Part shown: positions 8,084-17,615 of the stretch, in pieces
Numbering within the stretch: the first letter of the stretch is position 1
Layout: the number at the start of each line of letters is the position of its first letter
Assembly (NCBI RefSeq): GCF_016860525.1
Contig: NZ_BNEA01000015.1
Location: forward strand, 3,286,001 to 3,350,000
Origin: Streptomyces rubradiris
Lineage (GTDB): Bacteria > Actinomycetota > Actinomycetes > Streptomycetales > Streptomycetaceae
DNA: 64,000 nt
Reading direction: 5' to 3'
Notes under the pieces: generated by a model
Database searches by the model: none
Told to the model about the DNA's origin: nothing
The model's input: the letters and a program-made list of their open reading frames with translations, nothing else
Translations under genes and position numbers: made by a program

Positions 8084-9802
8084 TCAGCGCGGCTCCTGCC
8101 AGCCCTGGAGCACCGCCTTGAACTGCTTGCTGGTGCGGCCCCAGTCCGCGGCGGGCGAGGATATGTAGATCACGTACTCGGTGCCGTCGCGCGCGATGTA
8201 CGTCTCCTCCGCGGCGCGCCGCGGCCCCGGGAAGGCGCTGTCCTTCGCCAGCGCGGTCCAGGTGTACTCCCAGACGGAGCCGCCGAGGTCGCGGTAGACG
8301 TTCTTCTCCAGCCGGACCCGCTGGTAGTCGGCCAGCCGCCGGGAGAGCTGGCCGTCCAGGTCGAGCTGGTGGGAGTAGGCGTCCTTGAAGTCGGGCGAGG
8401 TGTCGATGGCGATGCGGACGAAGTGCTCGCCGCCGTCGGGCGTGTAGTCGACCTGCCGGAGGTCGCCGGGCACCCCGACGACCCTGCGCGACCAGCCCTC
8501 GGGCAGGTAGAGGCCGAAGCCCCACTCGTCGTCGTACCGGCGCCAGGAGGCCGGGATCGTGCCGTCGGTGCCGGGCGTGGCGCTGCCGCTCGCGGAGGCG
8601 GACGGCGTGGCCGGGCCTCCGTTCGGCCCACCGCCGTCCCGGGTGCCGGCGCTCCACTTCTGCACGGCCACCGCGGCGCCGGCGCCGAGCACGGCCGCGA
8701 GGGCGACGACGAGCGCGAGGGTGCGCAGCCTGCGGCGGGGCCGGGCCCGGACCGGTGACGGAGCCGGCGCCGGTATGCCTGCCGGACCGGACGGTACGGG
8801 GGCCACGGCCGTCGGGCCGGTGACGGCACCGGTCGCGCCCGCCGGGCCGCCGGGGAGACCGCCGCCGGCCGAACCCCCTCCGGGAAGCGTGCCGTGGCCC
8901 GGATCGGCCGTCCCGGGTATGTGCCCGCCCGCGCCCCGGGCCTGCGGGAACCCCCGCGGGTCCCGCGCGGTGCCCGGCGTGCGCCCCTCCGCCGCCTCGG
9001 CGAGCATCCGCTCCGCCTCCTCGACGCCGGGCCGCCCGGCCGGGTCCTTGCACAGCAGGGCGGCGATGACGGGGGCGAGCGGACCGGCGTGCCGCGGCGC
9101 GTCCGTGTCCTCCTCGACGATCGCCTGCATGGTGCTCAGCGGCGAGGTCCGCCGGAACGGCGAGCGGCCCTCGACCGCCGTGTACAGCGTGGCGCCGAGC
9201 GCCCACAGGTCGGAGGCCGGGCCGGGGTCGTGACCGCGCACCCGCTCGGGGGCCAGGTAGTCGACGGAGCCGACGACCTCCCCGGTGCGGGTGATGGTGG
9301 AGTCGCCCTCTATCTGGGCGATGCCGAAGTCCGTCAGCAGCACCCGGCGGTCCTTGCCGAGCAGGACGTTGCCGGGCTTGACGTCCCGGTGCAGCACACC
9401 GGCGGCGTGCGCGGCGCGCAGCGCCCGCAGCACCCACAGCCCTATCCAGGCGGCCTCCGCCGGCTCCACGCGGCCGCGTTCCTTGACCACGTCGGCCAGC
9501 GAGGCGCCCTCGACCAGCTCCATCACGATCCACGGCCGGCCGTCGTGTTCGAGCACGTCGTGCACGGTGACGACGGCGGAGTGGTTGATGCGCGCGGCGG
9601 CCCGCGCCTCGGCACGGGTCCGGGCGAGCAGCACGGCCCGGTCGCCGTCGGAGGCGTAGAGCGCGGCGGTCAGCTCCTTGACGGCGACCATCCGGTGCAG
9701 CACCTCGTCGTGGGCGCGCCACACCCGGCCCATGCCGCCGCTGCCGATGGAATCGGCGAGCCGGTAGCGGCCTGCTACGAGCAGACCCTGCTTCTGATTC
9801 AC
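8084..9802 (-). CDS. Membrane Ser/Thr protein kinase (PknB-like), second of four
   Basis: A 572-residue Hanks-type kinase with GSGGMG (20-25), VAVK Lys42, HRDVKPGN (Asp140), DFG (158-160) and VDYLAPE. A low-complexity Pro/Gly linker and one membrane helix (LALVVALAAVLGAGAAVAV) lead to an extracellular domain beginning near WRRYDDEWGFGLYLPEGW, related to those of its neighbours. The GTG start at 9802 directly precedes NQKQGLLVAGRYRL, the standard beginning of this kinase class, with GGGG upstream; the frame is open far upstream but is antisense-like there. The ligand of the outer domain is unknown. Confidence 0.92.
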   Translation of the reverse strand: MNQKQGLLVAGRYRLADSIGSGGMGRVWRAHDEVLHRMVAVKELTAALYASDGDRAVLLARTRAEARAAARINHSAVVTVHDVLEHDGRPWIVMELVEGASLADVVKERGRVEPAEAAWIGLWVLRALRAAHAAGVLHRDVKPGNVLLGKDRRVLLTDFGIAQIEGDSTITRTGEVVGSVDYLAPERVRGHDPGPASDLWALGATLYTAVEGRSPFRRTSPLSTMQAIVEEDTDAPRHAGPLAPVIAALLCKDPAGRPGVEEAERMLAEAAEGRTPGTARDPRGFPQARGAGGHIPGTADPGHGTLPGGGSAGGGLPGGPAGATGAVTGPTAVAPVPSGPAGIPAPAPSPVRARPRRRLRTLALVVALAAVLGAGAAVAVQKWSAGTRDGGGPNGGPATPSASASGSATPGTDGTIPASWRRYDDEWGFGLYLPEGWSRRVVGVPGDLRQVDYTPDGGEHFVRIAIDTSPDFKDAYSHQLDLDGQLSRRLADYQRVRLEKNVYRDLGGSVWEYTWTALAKDSAFPGPRRAAEETYIARDGTEYVIYISSPAADWGRTSKQFKAVLQGWQEPR

Positions 9803-9945
9803 GTTGCCCCGCAATGCTCTTGACAGGGCCAGACTAAGGACCGGCCTCCCCCCAGGGAACCAGCGGGGGGCACCGGTGACCGCACTGTGACGATGGTCGT
9901 TTCCACGCGACAGAGGAAACCCCGCGGTCCCTGGGTACGCGCAGC

Positions 9946-12900
9946 TCAACCCGTGTAGCGATACGTCGCCACGGCCTGCTCGTACAGCCGGGTCACCTGG
10001 TCCCGCTCGGCTTCCGGGCCGCGCACCTGCACGATGTGGTAGCGGCCGTTCAGCAGCAGCGCCATGTTCCGCACGAACCGGTCCCGCCCCTGCCCGTCGG
10101 TCCAGGTGAACTGCCCCTCTGCCATGGTCCGCCCGCCCACCTCGGTGGTCCGCAGGCCGCTCGCCGTGGACCAGCTGGAGTCTCGGTACGGCTGGAGTTC
10201 CCGCTCCTTGTCCCGCTGGTAGGCCATCGGGTCGCTGCCGTAGGCGGACGCGCCGTCCCGGCCCGGTACGACGATCAGCTCGAAGTCCCCGTGGGCGTAG
10301 ACCACCTGGCCGCTGCCGTTCCTGGGGCTGCGGCCCCAGCCCTCGGCGACGGCGACCTTGAAGCCGTCGGGGTCCTTGCGCAGGGTGAACCCGTCGGGCA
10401 CGGCAGGGTCCCCGCCGGTCTGGGTCTCGGTCGCGGGCGCGGAGGTGCCCTCGTCCGGGGTGCTCCGCCCGGCGGATGGCTCCCGGGTGTGCGCGGGCAG
10501 CGGGCCGGTCCGCCCGGTGTCGCCGGTGCGGTCCCCGCCGGATTCCTGCTTTGGCATGAAGAGCATCGCGTAGGCGATCCCGCCCGCCAGCAGGAGCAGT
10601 ATCAGAAGGAGCAGGGTCCGGCCCAGGCTGCGCGGCGAACGGGCGCCCCCGGCGGCCCGCTTGTGCCGGCCGTGCGGACCCGCCACGACCGCGCCCGCGC
10701 GGCGGCGGCGCACCAGCTCGCCCCGGCGCCGCACGATCGGCAGCCGGCTCGGGTCGGCGGGCGGCACGGGGACGACCCGGGTACCGGCCTCCGGCTCCGG
10801 CGCGGACCGCACCAGGGAGCGCAGCCAGCCGCTCAGCTCCTCCACGTCCGGCCGCTCGGTGGGGTCCTGACGCAGCAGCGACTCCACGACCGGGCGCAGC
10901 GGTCCGCACTCCTCGGCGAACGCGGGCGGCTCGGCGCACACCAGTTGCACCAGCTCGGCCGTGGACTCCTCCGGGTACGGGGCGTGTCCCTGTACGGCGC
11001 GGAACAGCAGCGCGCCGAGGGCCCACAGGTCGGTGGCGGGGCCGATGGGCGCGGCCAGCTGCCAGTTCTCGTGCACGGGCCCGGCCTGCTCCGGCGCCCA
11101 CCGCTCGGTCACCGGCCCCACCACGGCCATCCGCACCTGCCGCGCCCGCTCGGCGGCAAGCGCACCACCGGGACCTCGGCGTACGGCCCCGGGGGCGTCC
11201 CAGCCGGCGACGGGGGCGGGGGCTGGACTTGGGGTGTCAGGGCCGTAACGACGGACGGCAGCGAGCCCGGACTCCGAGGGACCGTCGGGCCCGGAGGGGC
11301 GGCCGGGCGCCGACAGCCCTCCGGGGTGGTCGGGACCGGCGCCGGAATCCGAGGAGCCGTAGGAATCGGAGCGGTGGCCGGGGCCGAACCCGGGCTCCGA
11401 GGAACCGAAGGGGTCGAAAGCACGACCGGAGCCGGAGCCGGACACGGACGCACCAGGGCCGGCCGGGGCCGCAGGCGTGCGGCCGGAGCCGGGTGCCGGC
11501 AGCGCTCCGGGGTGGGCGGGAGCCGACGTCGTACGGCCGGAGCCGGACGCCTGCGGTCCGCCGGGGCTGTCGGTCGGCGGGTGCTGCCTGTCGCGTGCCT
11601 GGGGCGGGACACGGCCGGGTTGCGGCTGTGCCGGGGACAGGCCCAGTCGCCGGGTACCGCCGTCCAGGGCCTGGGGAGTACCGCCCTCCAGGGCCTGGGA
11701 TGTGCCGCCGGGCCCGGGGCGCGGCGCGGCGCCGTGCCAGGGGGTGCCGCCCACACCGTACGGGTCGGCTATGCGGCCGGGCGGCACCGCGCTGCCCGGG
11801 TCCGAGGGGTAAGACGGCTCTGCCTGGTCGTCGGCCGGGCCGGAGTCGGCAGCGGCGTCGGCCGGCGGGCGGGCGCCGGGCAGGGCGGGGCGTCGGCTGT
11901 GCTCCGCCTCGTGCACCCGGGCGGCGGCCCGGGCGCCCGCGCGGTAGGCGGCGATGGCCCCCGCCCGCGCGGCCCGGACATCGGAACCGGTCTCCAGAGC
12001 CGGCTGCCCCGCCGCGCCGGAGAGCCCGTCCCCGCCGGGCGCCGACAGCGCTCCGGCGGCCCGCGCCTGGATGGCGGCCCGCCGTGCGGCCTCGGGATCG
12101 ACATCCGCCGCACCACCCGCGGCACCACCGGCACCGCCGAAACTGCCAGGCCCAACGGAACCGCCGGCACCGCCGAAACTGCCAGGCCCAACGGAACCGC
12201 CGGCACCGCCGAAACTGCCAGGATCACCGGAACCACCGGCACCGCCGAAACTGCCAGGATCACCGGAACCACCGGCACCGGACGAACGGCCGGCGCCACC
12301 GAAACCGTCGTCACCACCGGAACCGGCGAGACCTCCTGGGCCGCCCGCGTCCGCCTCCGCCCCCGCCCAGCCCGTGTGCCCGGCCGGGCCGGTGCCGAGG
12401 GCATCCCCCGTGCCCCCGCCGCCCGCCGGGTCCTCGCTGGCCGGCACCGGGTCGTAGCCGCAGAGCGCCTCCTCCGCCGCGCCCGCCGCGAGACCGGTCA
12501 GCACCACCCGGCCGTCGTCACAGACCAGAACCGTGCGGACGGTGATGTTGCGGTGCACCCAGCCATGGGCGTGCAGCACCCGGAGGGCCATGAGCACGTC
12601 GGAGGCCACCTCGGCCGCCCGGTACGGCGACAGCGGCCGCTCGGTGAGCAGGGCGGCCAGCGGACGCGCGGCCACCAGTTCGCTGACGATCCACAGGGAC
12701 CCGCCCTCGGCGAACACGTCGAAGACCTGGTCCAGGCGCGGATGGTCGGGGACGCGGGCCGCGGCCTGCGCGGCCTCGACGGCGCGCCGCACCGCCGGGT
12801 CGGCGGGCTGCCGGGTGGCGCCCCTCGCCTCCGCCGACCGGCGGGACGGGCGCTCACGCGCGGTGAACCCCTCGGGCAGACCCTCGGCGTCGAGCACCTC

Positions 12901-13056
12901 GGCCTCGACGACCTCCGGCAACGGCACCTGCCGGACGAGGACTTCCTGGCCGCTGTAGGTGTCGAAGGCGCGGCTCTCGGTGAACTCGTACGCGTCGGAC
13001 GGCGGCAACGGCAGGCGGTAGCGGTCGGCGAGCACCCGACCCGCGTAGTCGTCCAC
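9946..13056 (-). CDS. Membrane pseudokinase with a roughly 450-residue low-complexity insert
   Basis: A 1036-residue kinase-fold protein lacking the chemistry. No Gly-rich loop is present, the VAIK lysine is replaced (EVLVRQ, Arg42), HRD is HRN (168-170) and DFG is TGLA (187-190). The C-lobe resumes near ERWAPEQAGPVHENW and DLWALGALLF, so a Gly/Ser/Pro-rich stretch of about 450 residues sits where the activation segment should be. It includes four 12-residue repeats such as GGAGGSVGPGSF. One membrane helix (RTLLLLILLLLAGGIAYAML) and an extracellular domain like the neighbouring kinases follow. The GTG start at 13056 is chosen because GGGAGG lies four bases upstream; ATG 13086 is the alternative. 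It probably acts as a scaffold or sensor for the flanking active kinases. Confidence 0.85.
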   Translation of the reverse strand: MDDYAGRVLADRYRLPLPPSDAYEFTESRAFDTYSGQEVLVRQVPLPEVVEAEVLDAEGLPEGFTARERPSRRSAEARGATRQPADPAVRRAVEAAQAAARVPDHPRLDQVFDVFAEGGSLWIVSELVAARPLAALLTERPLSPYRAAEVASDVLMALRVLHAHGWVHRNITVRTVLVCDDGRVVLTGLAAGAAEEALCGYDPVPASEDPAGGGGTGDALGTGPAGHTGWAGAEADAGGPGGLAGSGGDDGFGGAGRSSGAGGSGDPGSFGGAGGSGDPGSFGGAGGSVGPGSFGGAGGSVGPGSFGGAGGAAGGAADVDPEAARRAAIQARAAGALSAPGGDGLSGAAGQPALETGSDVRAARAGAIAAYRAGARAAARVHEAEHSRRPALPGARPPADAAADSGPADDQAEPSYPSDPGSAVPPGRIADPYGVGGTPWHGAAPRPGPGGTSQALEGGTPQALDGGTRRLGLSPAQPQPGRVPPQARDRQHPPTDSPGGPQASGSGRTTSAPAHPGALPAPGSGRTPAAPAGPGASVSGSGSGRAFDPFGSSEPGFGPGHRSDSYGSSDSGAGPDHPGGLSAPGRPSGPDGPSESGLAAVRRYGPDTPSPAPAPVAGWDAPGAVRRGPGGALAAERARQVRMAVVGPVTERWAPEQAGPVHENWQLAAPIGPATDLWALGALLFRAVQGHAPYPEESTAELVQLVCAEPPAFAEECGPLRPVVESLLRQDPTERPDVEELSGWLRSLVRSAPEPEAGTRVVPVPPADPSRLPIVRRRGELVRRRRAGAVVAGPHGRHKRAAGGARSPRSLGRTLLLLILLLLAGGIAYAMLFMPKQESGGDRTGDTGRTGPLPAHTREPSAGRSTPDEGTSAPATETQTGGDPAVPDGFTLRKDPDGFKVAVAEGWGRSPRNGSGQVVYAHGDFELIVVPGRDGASAYGSDPMAYQRDKERELQPYRDSSWSTASGLRTTEVGGRTMAEGQFTWTDGQGRDRFVRNMALLLNGRYHIVQVRGPEAERDQVTRLYEQAVATYRYTG
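12132..12275 (-). repeat. Four in-frame 36-bp tandem repeats in the pseudokinase gene
   Basis: Units at 12132-12167, 12168-12203, 12204-12239 and 12240-12275 each encode a 12-residue Gly-rich block. Units 1 and 2 share cccaacgga and units 3 and 4 share atcaccgga, so the array grew by at least two duplication steps. The period keeps the frame. Confidence 0.88.
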
Positions 13057-13240
13057 TGTGCCTCCCTCGGCCGCCCGGCTGGTCATGTCCGTTCGTCTCG
13101 ACCCGTTTCGCACACGCCCGCGGCTGCGCACGGTCCGCGACCCTTCACGATACGTGCCAGAGGCAACCCGTACGGTGCGGTTGACGGATTCTCGGGCCCC
13201 GAACCGGAGTGTTCTCAGGGACCGAACCGGAGTGCGGCGT

Positions 13241-15325
13241 CTACGACTTGGGCCGGAACGACTCCGTCAGCGTCTTCCAGGTGTCCTTGCGCAGGTCACC
13301 GTGCCAGTCGGCGTCCCGCGCGGTGTACATGAGCGCGTAACCGAGGTGGTCGTTCACCACGAAGCCCCGGTCGATCGTGCGGAACTTGGTGCCGTCGTCG
13401 GCGTAGGTGAACTCCCAGTCGGCCGTGTTCCAGCCGCGGTAATCCACCTTCTCTATGCGGACCTTGTGGTACTGGGAACGCACCATGTACCGCTCCTGGT
13501 TCCGCCAGTCCGCCACCGGGTCGTCCTTGGGCGTACCGGTCCAGGCGACGAGCAGCTTCTGCCCGCGGGGACCGGTGTAGCGGTCCCCGGACCGGCCGGT
13601 GGTCTGGTACTTCCATCCCTCGGGCAGCCCGATCGAGTAGCCCTGGCCGCCCTTGCGGGTGCTCTCGACCGGCGCGCTCCCGCCGTCCTCGTCCCCGGAC
13701 GCGGAGTCGCCGGAGTCGTCCGGGTCACCGGCGGCCGCACTCGCGTCGCTGTCCTCGGCGGTACCGGTGGCCGTGGCCGCCGAGGCCGCGCCGTCCGGCC
13801 GCGCCCCGCCGCCCGGGTCCTTGGTGCCGTCCTTGCTCTGCTCGGCGGACGGGCCGGTACTGGCCGCGGGCTTGGCCCCGCTGTTCTTGCCGTCGTCGCC
13901 GCTGTCGCTCAGGACGAGGGCCAGCACGGTCCCGAGCACCGCGAGCACGACCACGGCGACGATGACCACCAGCGTGCGCTTGGGCACCACATCGGTCAGC
14001 GGAGCCTTCGGCACCGGCCGCGGCGGCAGGTCCAGGTCCGGTGGCGGTACCACGGGCCAGCCGGAAGCCGGCTTGTTCGCGCTGGAGTTCGGCCCGGCGG
14101 TGCCTCCGGGCGCCCCTATGGCACCCGCCCGCGCTCCACCGGGGGAACCGGGCCGCGCCCCGCCGAGGGAACCGCCGGCACCGGGCCGCGCCCCGCCGGC
14201 GACGGCGCCCCCGGGCGCTCCGCCGGCGCCCGGCAGCGCTCCGTGAGTCTGTGGCACGCCGGGAGCGGGCGGCGCGGACGGCGCGCTCCCGCTCCTGGCC
14301 CGCGTGGTGGAGGCGCCGGTGGCCGCCCCCGCCGCCTTGCGCACCGAGCGCAGCGCGCCGCGCAGCTTCTCCCCGGCCTCCTCGCCCCGCTTGCCGTCCG
14401 GCCCGCCGGGCTGGACCGGCAGCGGAACCACCCGGGTGGCGTCCATGGGCTCCGGCTCGGGGGCGTGGATCACCGCGTTGAGCATGGCCCGGGCCCCGGC
14501 GTCGTCGAGCCGCTTGGCCGGGTCCTTGGTCAGCAGGCCGTAGATGACGTCCCGTAGCGGGCCCGCGTTCTTGGGCTCCTCCAGCGACTCGGTCATCACC
14601 GCGGTGAGCGTGGCGATCGCCGAGCCCTTGTCGTAGGGCGGCGTGCCCTCGACCGCCGCGTACAGCAGACCGCCGAGCGACCAAAGGTCGGCCGCCGGTC
14701 CCGGCTTGTGGCCGCGGGCGCGCTCCGGGGAGATGTAGGAGGGGGCGCCGACGAGCATGCCGGTGGAGGTGATGGACGGGTCACCCTCGACCTGCGCGAT
14801 GCCGAAGTCGGTGAGCACGACCCGGCCGTCCTCGGCGATGAGCACGTTGGACGGCTTCACGTCCCGGTGCAGGATGCCCTCGCGGTGCGCGGAGCGCAGC
14901 ACGTCCAGGATGGCGAGCCCCACCTCGGCGGCGCGCCTCGGCTTCAGCACCCCGTCCTCGCGGATGACCTCGGCCAGGGACTTGCCCTCGACCAACTCCA
15001 TGACGATCCAGGGCCGGTCGTCCTCGTCGACCACGTCGAAGACCGTCACCGCGCTGTTGTTGCGGATCCGGGCGATCGCCTTGGCCTCGCGCAGGGTGCG
15101 CGTGATCAGGCGCCGCTTCTCCTCCTCGTCGATGTTCGACGGGAACCGCAGCTCCTTGACGGCGACCGTCCGGCCGAGGGTCTCGTCCTCGGCGCGCCAG
15201 ACCGTGCCCATGCCGCCGCGGCCCAGCACGTCCCCCAGCCGGTACCGCCCGGCGAGGAGACGCCGCTCGCTCTTGTCCTGACGAGTCTCCTGACGAGATG
15301 TACCCGCCCGCTCCGCCTCCGACAT
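13241..15325 (-). CDS. Membrane Ser/Thr protein kinase (PknB-like), fourth of four
   Basis: A 694-residue Hanks-type kinase with GRGGMG (35-40), VAVK Lys57, HRDVKPSN (Asp155), DFG (173-175) and PSYISPE. A long Ala/Gly/Pro linker leads to a membrane helix (TLVVIVAVVVLAVLGTVLALV), an acidic Ser/Asp-rich spacer, and an extracellular domain starting near GYSIGLPEGWKYQ that resembles those of the other three proteins. The ATG start at 15325 is favoured by GAGGGGA just upstream. It is first in the minus-strand run of four, so it may lead the operon, although spacings of 140-190 bp leave room for internal promoters. Confidence 0.92.
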   Translation of the reverse strand: MSEAERAGTSRQETRQDKSERRLLAGRYRLGDVLGRGGMGTVWRAEDETLGRTVAVKELRFPSNIDEEEKRRLITRTLREAKAIARIRNNSAVTVFDVVDEDDRPWIVMELVEGKSLAEVIREDGVLKPRRAAEVGLAILDVLRSAHREGILHRDVKPSNVLIAEDGRVVLTDFGIAQVEGDPSITSTGMLVGAPSYISPERARGHKPGPAADLWSLGGLLYAAVEGTPPYDKGSAIATLTAVMTESLEEPKNAGPLRDVIYGLLTKDPAKRLDDAGARAMLNAVIHAPEPEPMDATRVVPLPVQPGGPDGKRGEEAGEKLRGALRSVRKAAGAATGASTTRARSGSAPSAPPAPGVPQTHGALPGAGGAPGGAVAGGARPGAGGSLGGARPGSPGGARAGAIGAPGGTAGPNSSANKPASGWPVVPPPDLDLPPRPVPKAPLTDVVPKRTLVVIVAVVVLAVLGTVLALVLSDSGDDGKNSGAKPAASTGPSAEQSKDGTKDPGGGARPDGAASAATATGTAEDSDASAAAGDPDDSGDSASGDEDGGSAPVESTRKGGQGYSIGLPEGWKYQTTGRSGDRYTGPRGQKLLVAWTGTPKDDPVADWRNQERYMVRSQYHKVRIEKVDYRGWNTADWEFTYADDGTKFRTIDRGFVVNDHLGYALMYTARDADWHGDLRKDTWKTLTESFRPKS

Positions 15326-15629
15326 GCGTCCCCTCATACAACCCGCCCTGACAGAGCCTCCATTGTCTCTCACCCGGCAAGTGCCCGGCGCCCAGGGTGC
15401 CCCTGGCCGGACCCCGCCCTCCCCGCTGCGGAAGCCCCCTTGAAGCGGGCGTTCCGCTTATCGGGACGAGGGTCCGTAAGAGCGGAGGAACCGGTCTGCC
15501 GACGCTTCGGACAGTCCTGTCCATACCGGCGTCCGGACCGCGCCCCCGGGGCACGGATGCACAGACGCGGCTCGTCGCGGCCTTCGGCAGCGGCGCTCGG
15601 GCACGGTTCCGTCCCCGCGACCGCCGGTC
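15326..15629. other. Intergenic region between glpD and the kinase run
   Basis: No gene was seen. It should hold the glpD terminator, for which an imperfect hairpin at 15454-15485 (ccgctta pairing with taagagcgg, plus ggac/gtcc) is the best candidate, and the promoter of the fourth kinase gene. No clear -35/-10 pair could be read. Confidence 0.5.
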
Positions 15630-17336
15630 CTACAGCGGCACGATGTCCGGTGCTCCCAGCCGGGCCGCGTCCGCCGTCTGGTCGTCCGGCTGGAGCTGGG
15701 ACTCGCGCTCGGCCTCCACCCGCTTCTCGTAGTGCTCGACCTCGCGCGCTATCTGGTCCGCGTCCCAGCCGAGGACCGGCGCCATCAACTCGGCCGCCTC
15801 CCGGGCGCTGCGGGTGCCCCGGTCGAAGGTCTCGATGGAGATGCGGGTACGGCGGGTGAGGACGTCGTCCAGGTGCCGGGCGCCCTCGTGCGAGGCGGCG
15901 TACACGACCTCGGCGCGCAGATAGTCGTCGGCGGCGTGCAGCGGTTCGCCGAGCGCGGGATCGGCGGCGATGAGTTCCAGGAGTTCCTCGGCCAGCGAGC
16001 CGTAGCGGTTGAGCAGGTGTTCCACGCGGACCACGTGCAGTCCGGTGCGGGCGGCGATCCGCGCCCGCGCGTTCCACAGCGCCTGATAGCCCTCCGCGCC
16101 GAGCAGCGGGGTCTCCTCGGTCACGCAGTCGGCGACGCGCATGTCCAGGCCGTGCACCGCCTCGTCGACGGCGTCCTTGGCCATCACCCGGTAGGTCGTG
16201 TACTTGCCGCCCGCCACGACCACCAGCCCCGGTGCCGGATGGGCGACCGTGTGCTCGCGGGACAGCTTGCTGGTGGCGTCGGACTCGCCGGCCAGCAGCG
16301 GGCGCAGCCCGGCGTACACCCCCTGCACGTCGTCGCGGGCGAGCGGGACGGCCAGTACCGAGTTGACGTGTTCCAGCAGGTAGTCGATGTCGGCGCTGGA
16401 CGCGGCGGGGTGGGCCTTGTCCAGGTCCCAGTCGGTGTCGGTGGTGCCGATGATCCAGTGCCGGCCCCAGGGGATGACGAACAGGACGGACTTCTCGGTG
16501 CGCAGGATCAGGCCGGTGGTGGAGTGGATGCGGTCCTTGGGCGCGACCAGGTGGATGCCCTTGGAGGCGCGGACGTGGAACTGCCCGCGCTCGCCCACCA
16601 TGGCCTGGGTGTCGTCGGTCCACACGCCGGTGGCGTTGACGACCTGCTGGGCGCGGATCTCGTACTCCCCGCCGCCCTCCACGTCCCGCACCCGGGCGCC
16701 CACGACCCGCTCGCCCTCGCGCAGGAACCCGGTCACGCGCGCGCGGTTGGCCACTTTCGCGCCGTAGGACGCCGCCGTGCGCACCAGGGTGGCCACGAAG
16801 CGGGCGTCGTCCATCTGGGCGTCGTAGTACTGCAGGGCTCCGACGAGGGCGTCCTTCTTCAGGCAGGGGGCCACGCGCAGGGCGTGACGGCGGGTCAGGT
16901 GGCGGTGCATGGGCAGCCCTCGGCCGTGACCGCGGGCCATCGACATCGCGTCGTACAGCGCGACCCCCGAGCCCGCGTACAGCCGCTCCCAGCCCTTGTG
17001 CTGGAGCGGGTAGAGGAACGGCACCGGTTTGACCAGGTGCGGGGCGAGGCGTTCGAGCAGCAGGCCGCGCTCCTTGAGTGCCTCGCGGACCAGGGCGAAG
17101 TCGAGCATCTCCAGATAGCGCAGGCCGCCGTGGATCAGCTTGCTGGACCGGCTGGAGGTGCCGGACGCCCAGTCCCGGGCCTCGACCAGGCCCGTCGACA
17201 GACCGCGGGTGACCGCATCCAGCGCGGTGCCGGCGCCGACCACGCCGCCGCCGACCACCAGCACGTCCAGCTCGCGTTCCGCCATCGCCGCCAGTGCCTC
17301 GGCGCGCTGCGCCGGCCCCAGTGTCGCTGTCCTCAC
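15630..17336 (-). CDS. glpD: Glycerol-3-phosphate dehydrogenase (aerobic, FAD)
   Basis: Oxidises sn-glycerol 3-phosphate to dihydroxyacetone phosphate and passes electrons to quinone at the inner face of the membrane. The 568-residue protein has the FAD motif VVGGGVVGAG near residue 30, the substrate region SSRSSKLIHGGLRYLE, a second conserved block GTTDTDWD and the C-terminal helical DAO_C domain. The GTG start at 17336 has a strong GGGAGG seven bases upstream, ruling out the longer frame. It is divergent from the nucleotide-sugar dehydrogenase-like gene; no glycerol kinase or GylR regulator is adjacent. Confidence 0.95.
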   Translation of the reverse strand: MRTATLGPAQRAEALAAMAERELDVLVVGGGVVGAGTALDAVTRGLSTGLVEARDWASGTSSRSSKLIHGGLRYLEMLDFALVREALKERGLLLERLAPHLVKPVPFLYPLQHKGWERLYAGSGVALYDAMSMARGHGRGLPMHRHLTRRHALRVAPCLKKDALVGALQYYDAQMDDARFVATLVRTAASYGAKVANRARVTGFLREGERVVGARVRDVEGGGEYEIRAQQVVNATGVWTDDTQAMVGERGQFHVRASKGIHLVAPKDRIHSTTGLILRTEKSVLFVIPWGRHWIIGTTDTDWDLDKAHPAASSADIDYLLEHVNSVLAVPLARDDVQGVYAGLRPLLAGESDATSKLSREHTVAHPAPGLVVVAGGKYTTYRVMAKDAVDEAVHGLDMRVADCVTEETPLLGAEGYQALWNARARIAARTGLHVVRVEHLLNRYGSLAEELLELIAADPALGEPLHAADDYLRAEVVYAASHEGARHLDDVLTRRTRISIETFDRGTRSAREAAELMAPVLGWDADQIAREVEHYEKRVEAERESQLQPDDQTADAARLGAPDIVPL

Positions 17337-17508
17337 CGCTGCCTCCCGCTGTCGCTGACCCGCTCGCGTCGGCCGCACCCGGTGGGCGTAGCCCCGTCAT
17401 GCCCTCCTCATGCCCAAATGATGACCGCGATGCGCCGCTTCAGCCACTACGGACTTCCCACCTGTGGATAACTCGCGCACAACCACGGCAAGACACACAA
17501 ACACAATC

Positions 17509-17529
17509 ACACATAACGGTCATATGTGT
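17509..17529. promoter_or_regulatory. 7-7-7 inverted repeat in an AT-rich patch
   Basis: ACACATA, a 7-base spacer and TATGTGT form a perfect inverted repeat in the glpD/nucleotide-sugar dehydrogenase intergenic region. The surrounding 60 bases are far richer in A and T than the neighbourhood. This may be an operator or promoter element for either divergent gene. Confidence 0.45.
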
Positions 17530-17615
17530 ACCTAGTCTGTCAGTGCGCTCGTTCTCGCTGTCCACAGCGGTTGCGCACCTGTCCCGCTTCGGCTACTGGG
17601 AAGGACGGCCCACGC

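Noticed and set aside
13198..13235. Short direct repeat ccgaaccggagtg in the gap before the pseudokinase gene
   Set aside because: Two 13-bp copies only, GC-rich and without symmetry; not enough to claim a regulatory element.
10036..13332. A 1098-codon plus-strand open frame with Gly/Arg/Thr repeats
   Set aside because: It is antisense of the pseudokinase gene; the apparent protein repeats are the mirror of the 36-bp coding repeat.
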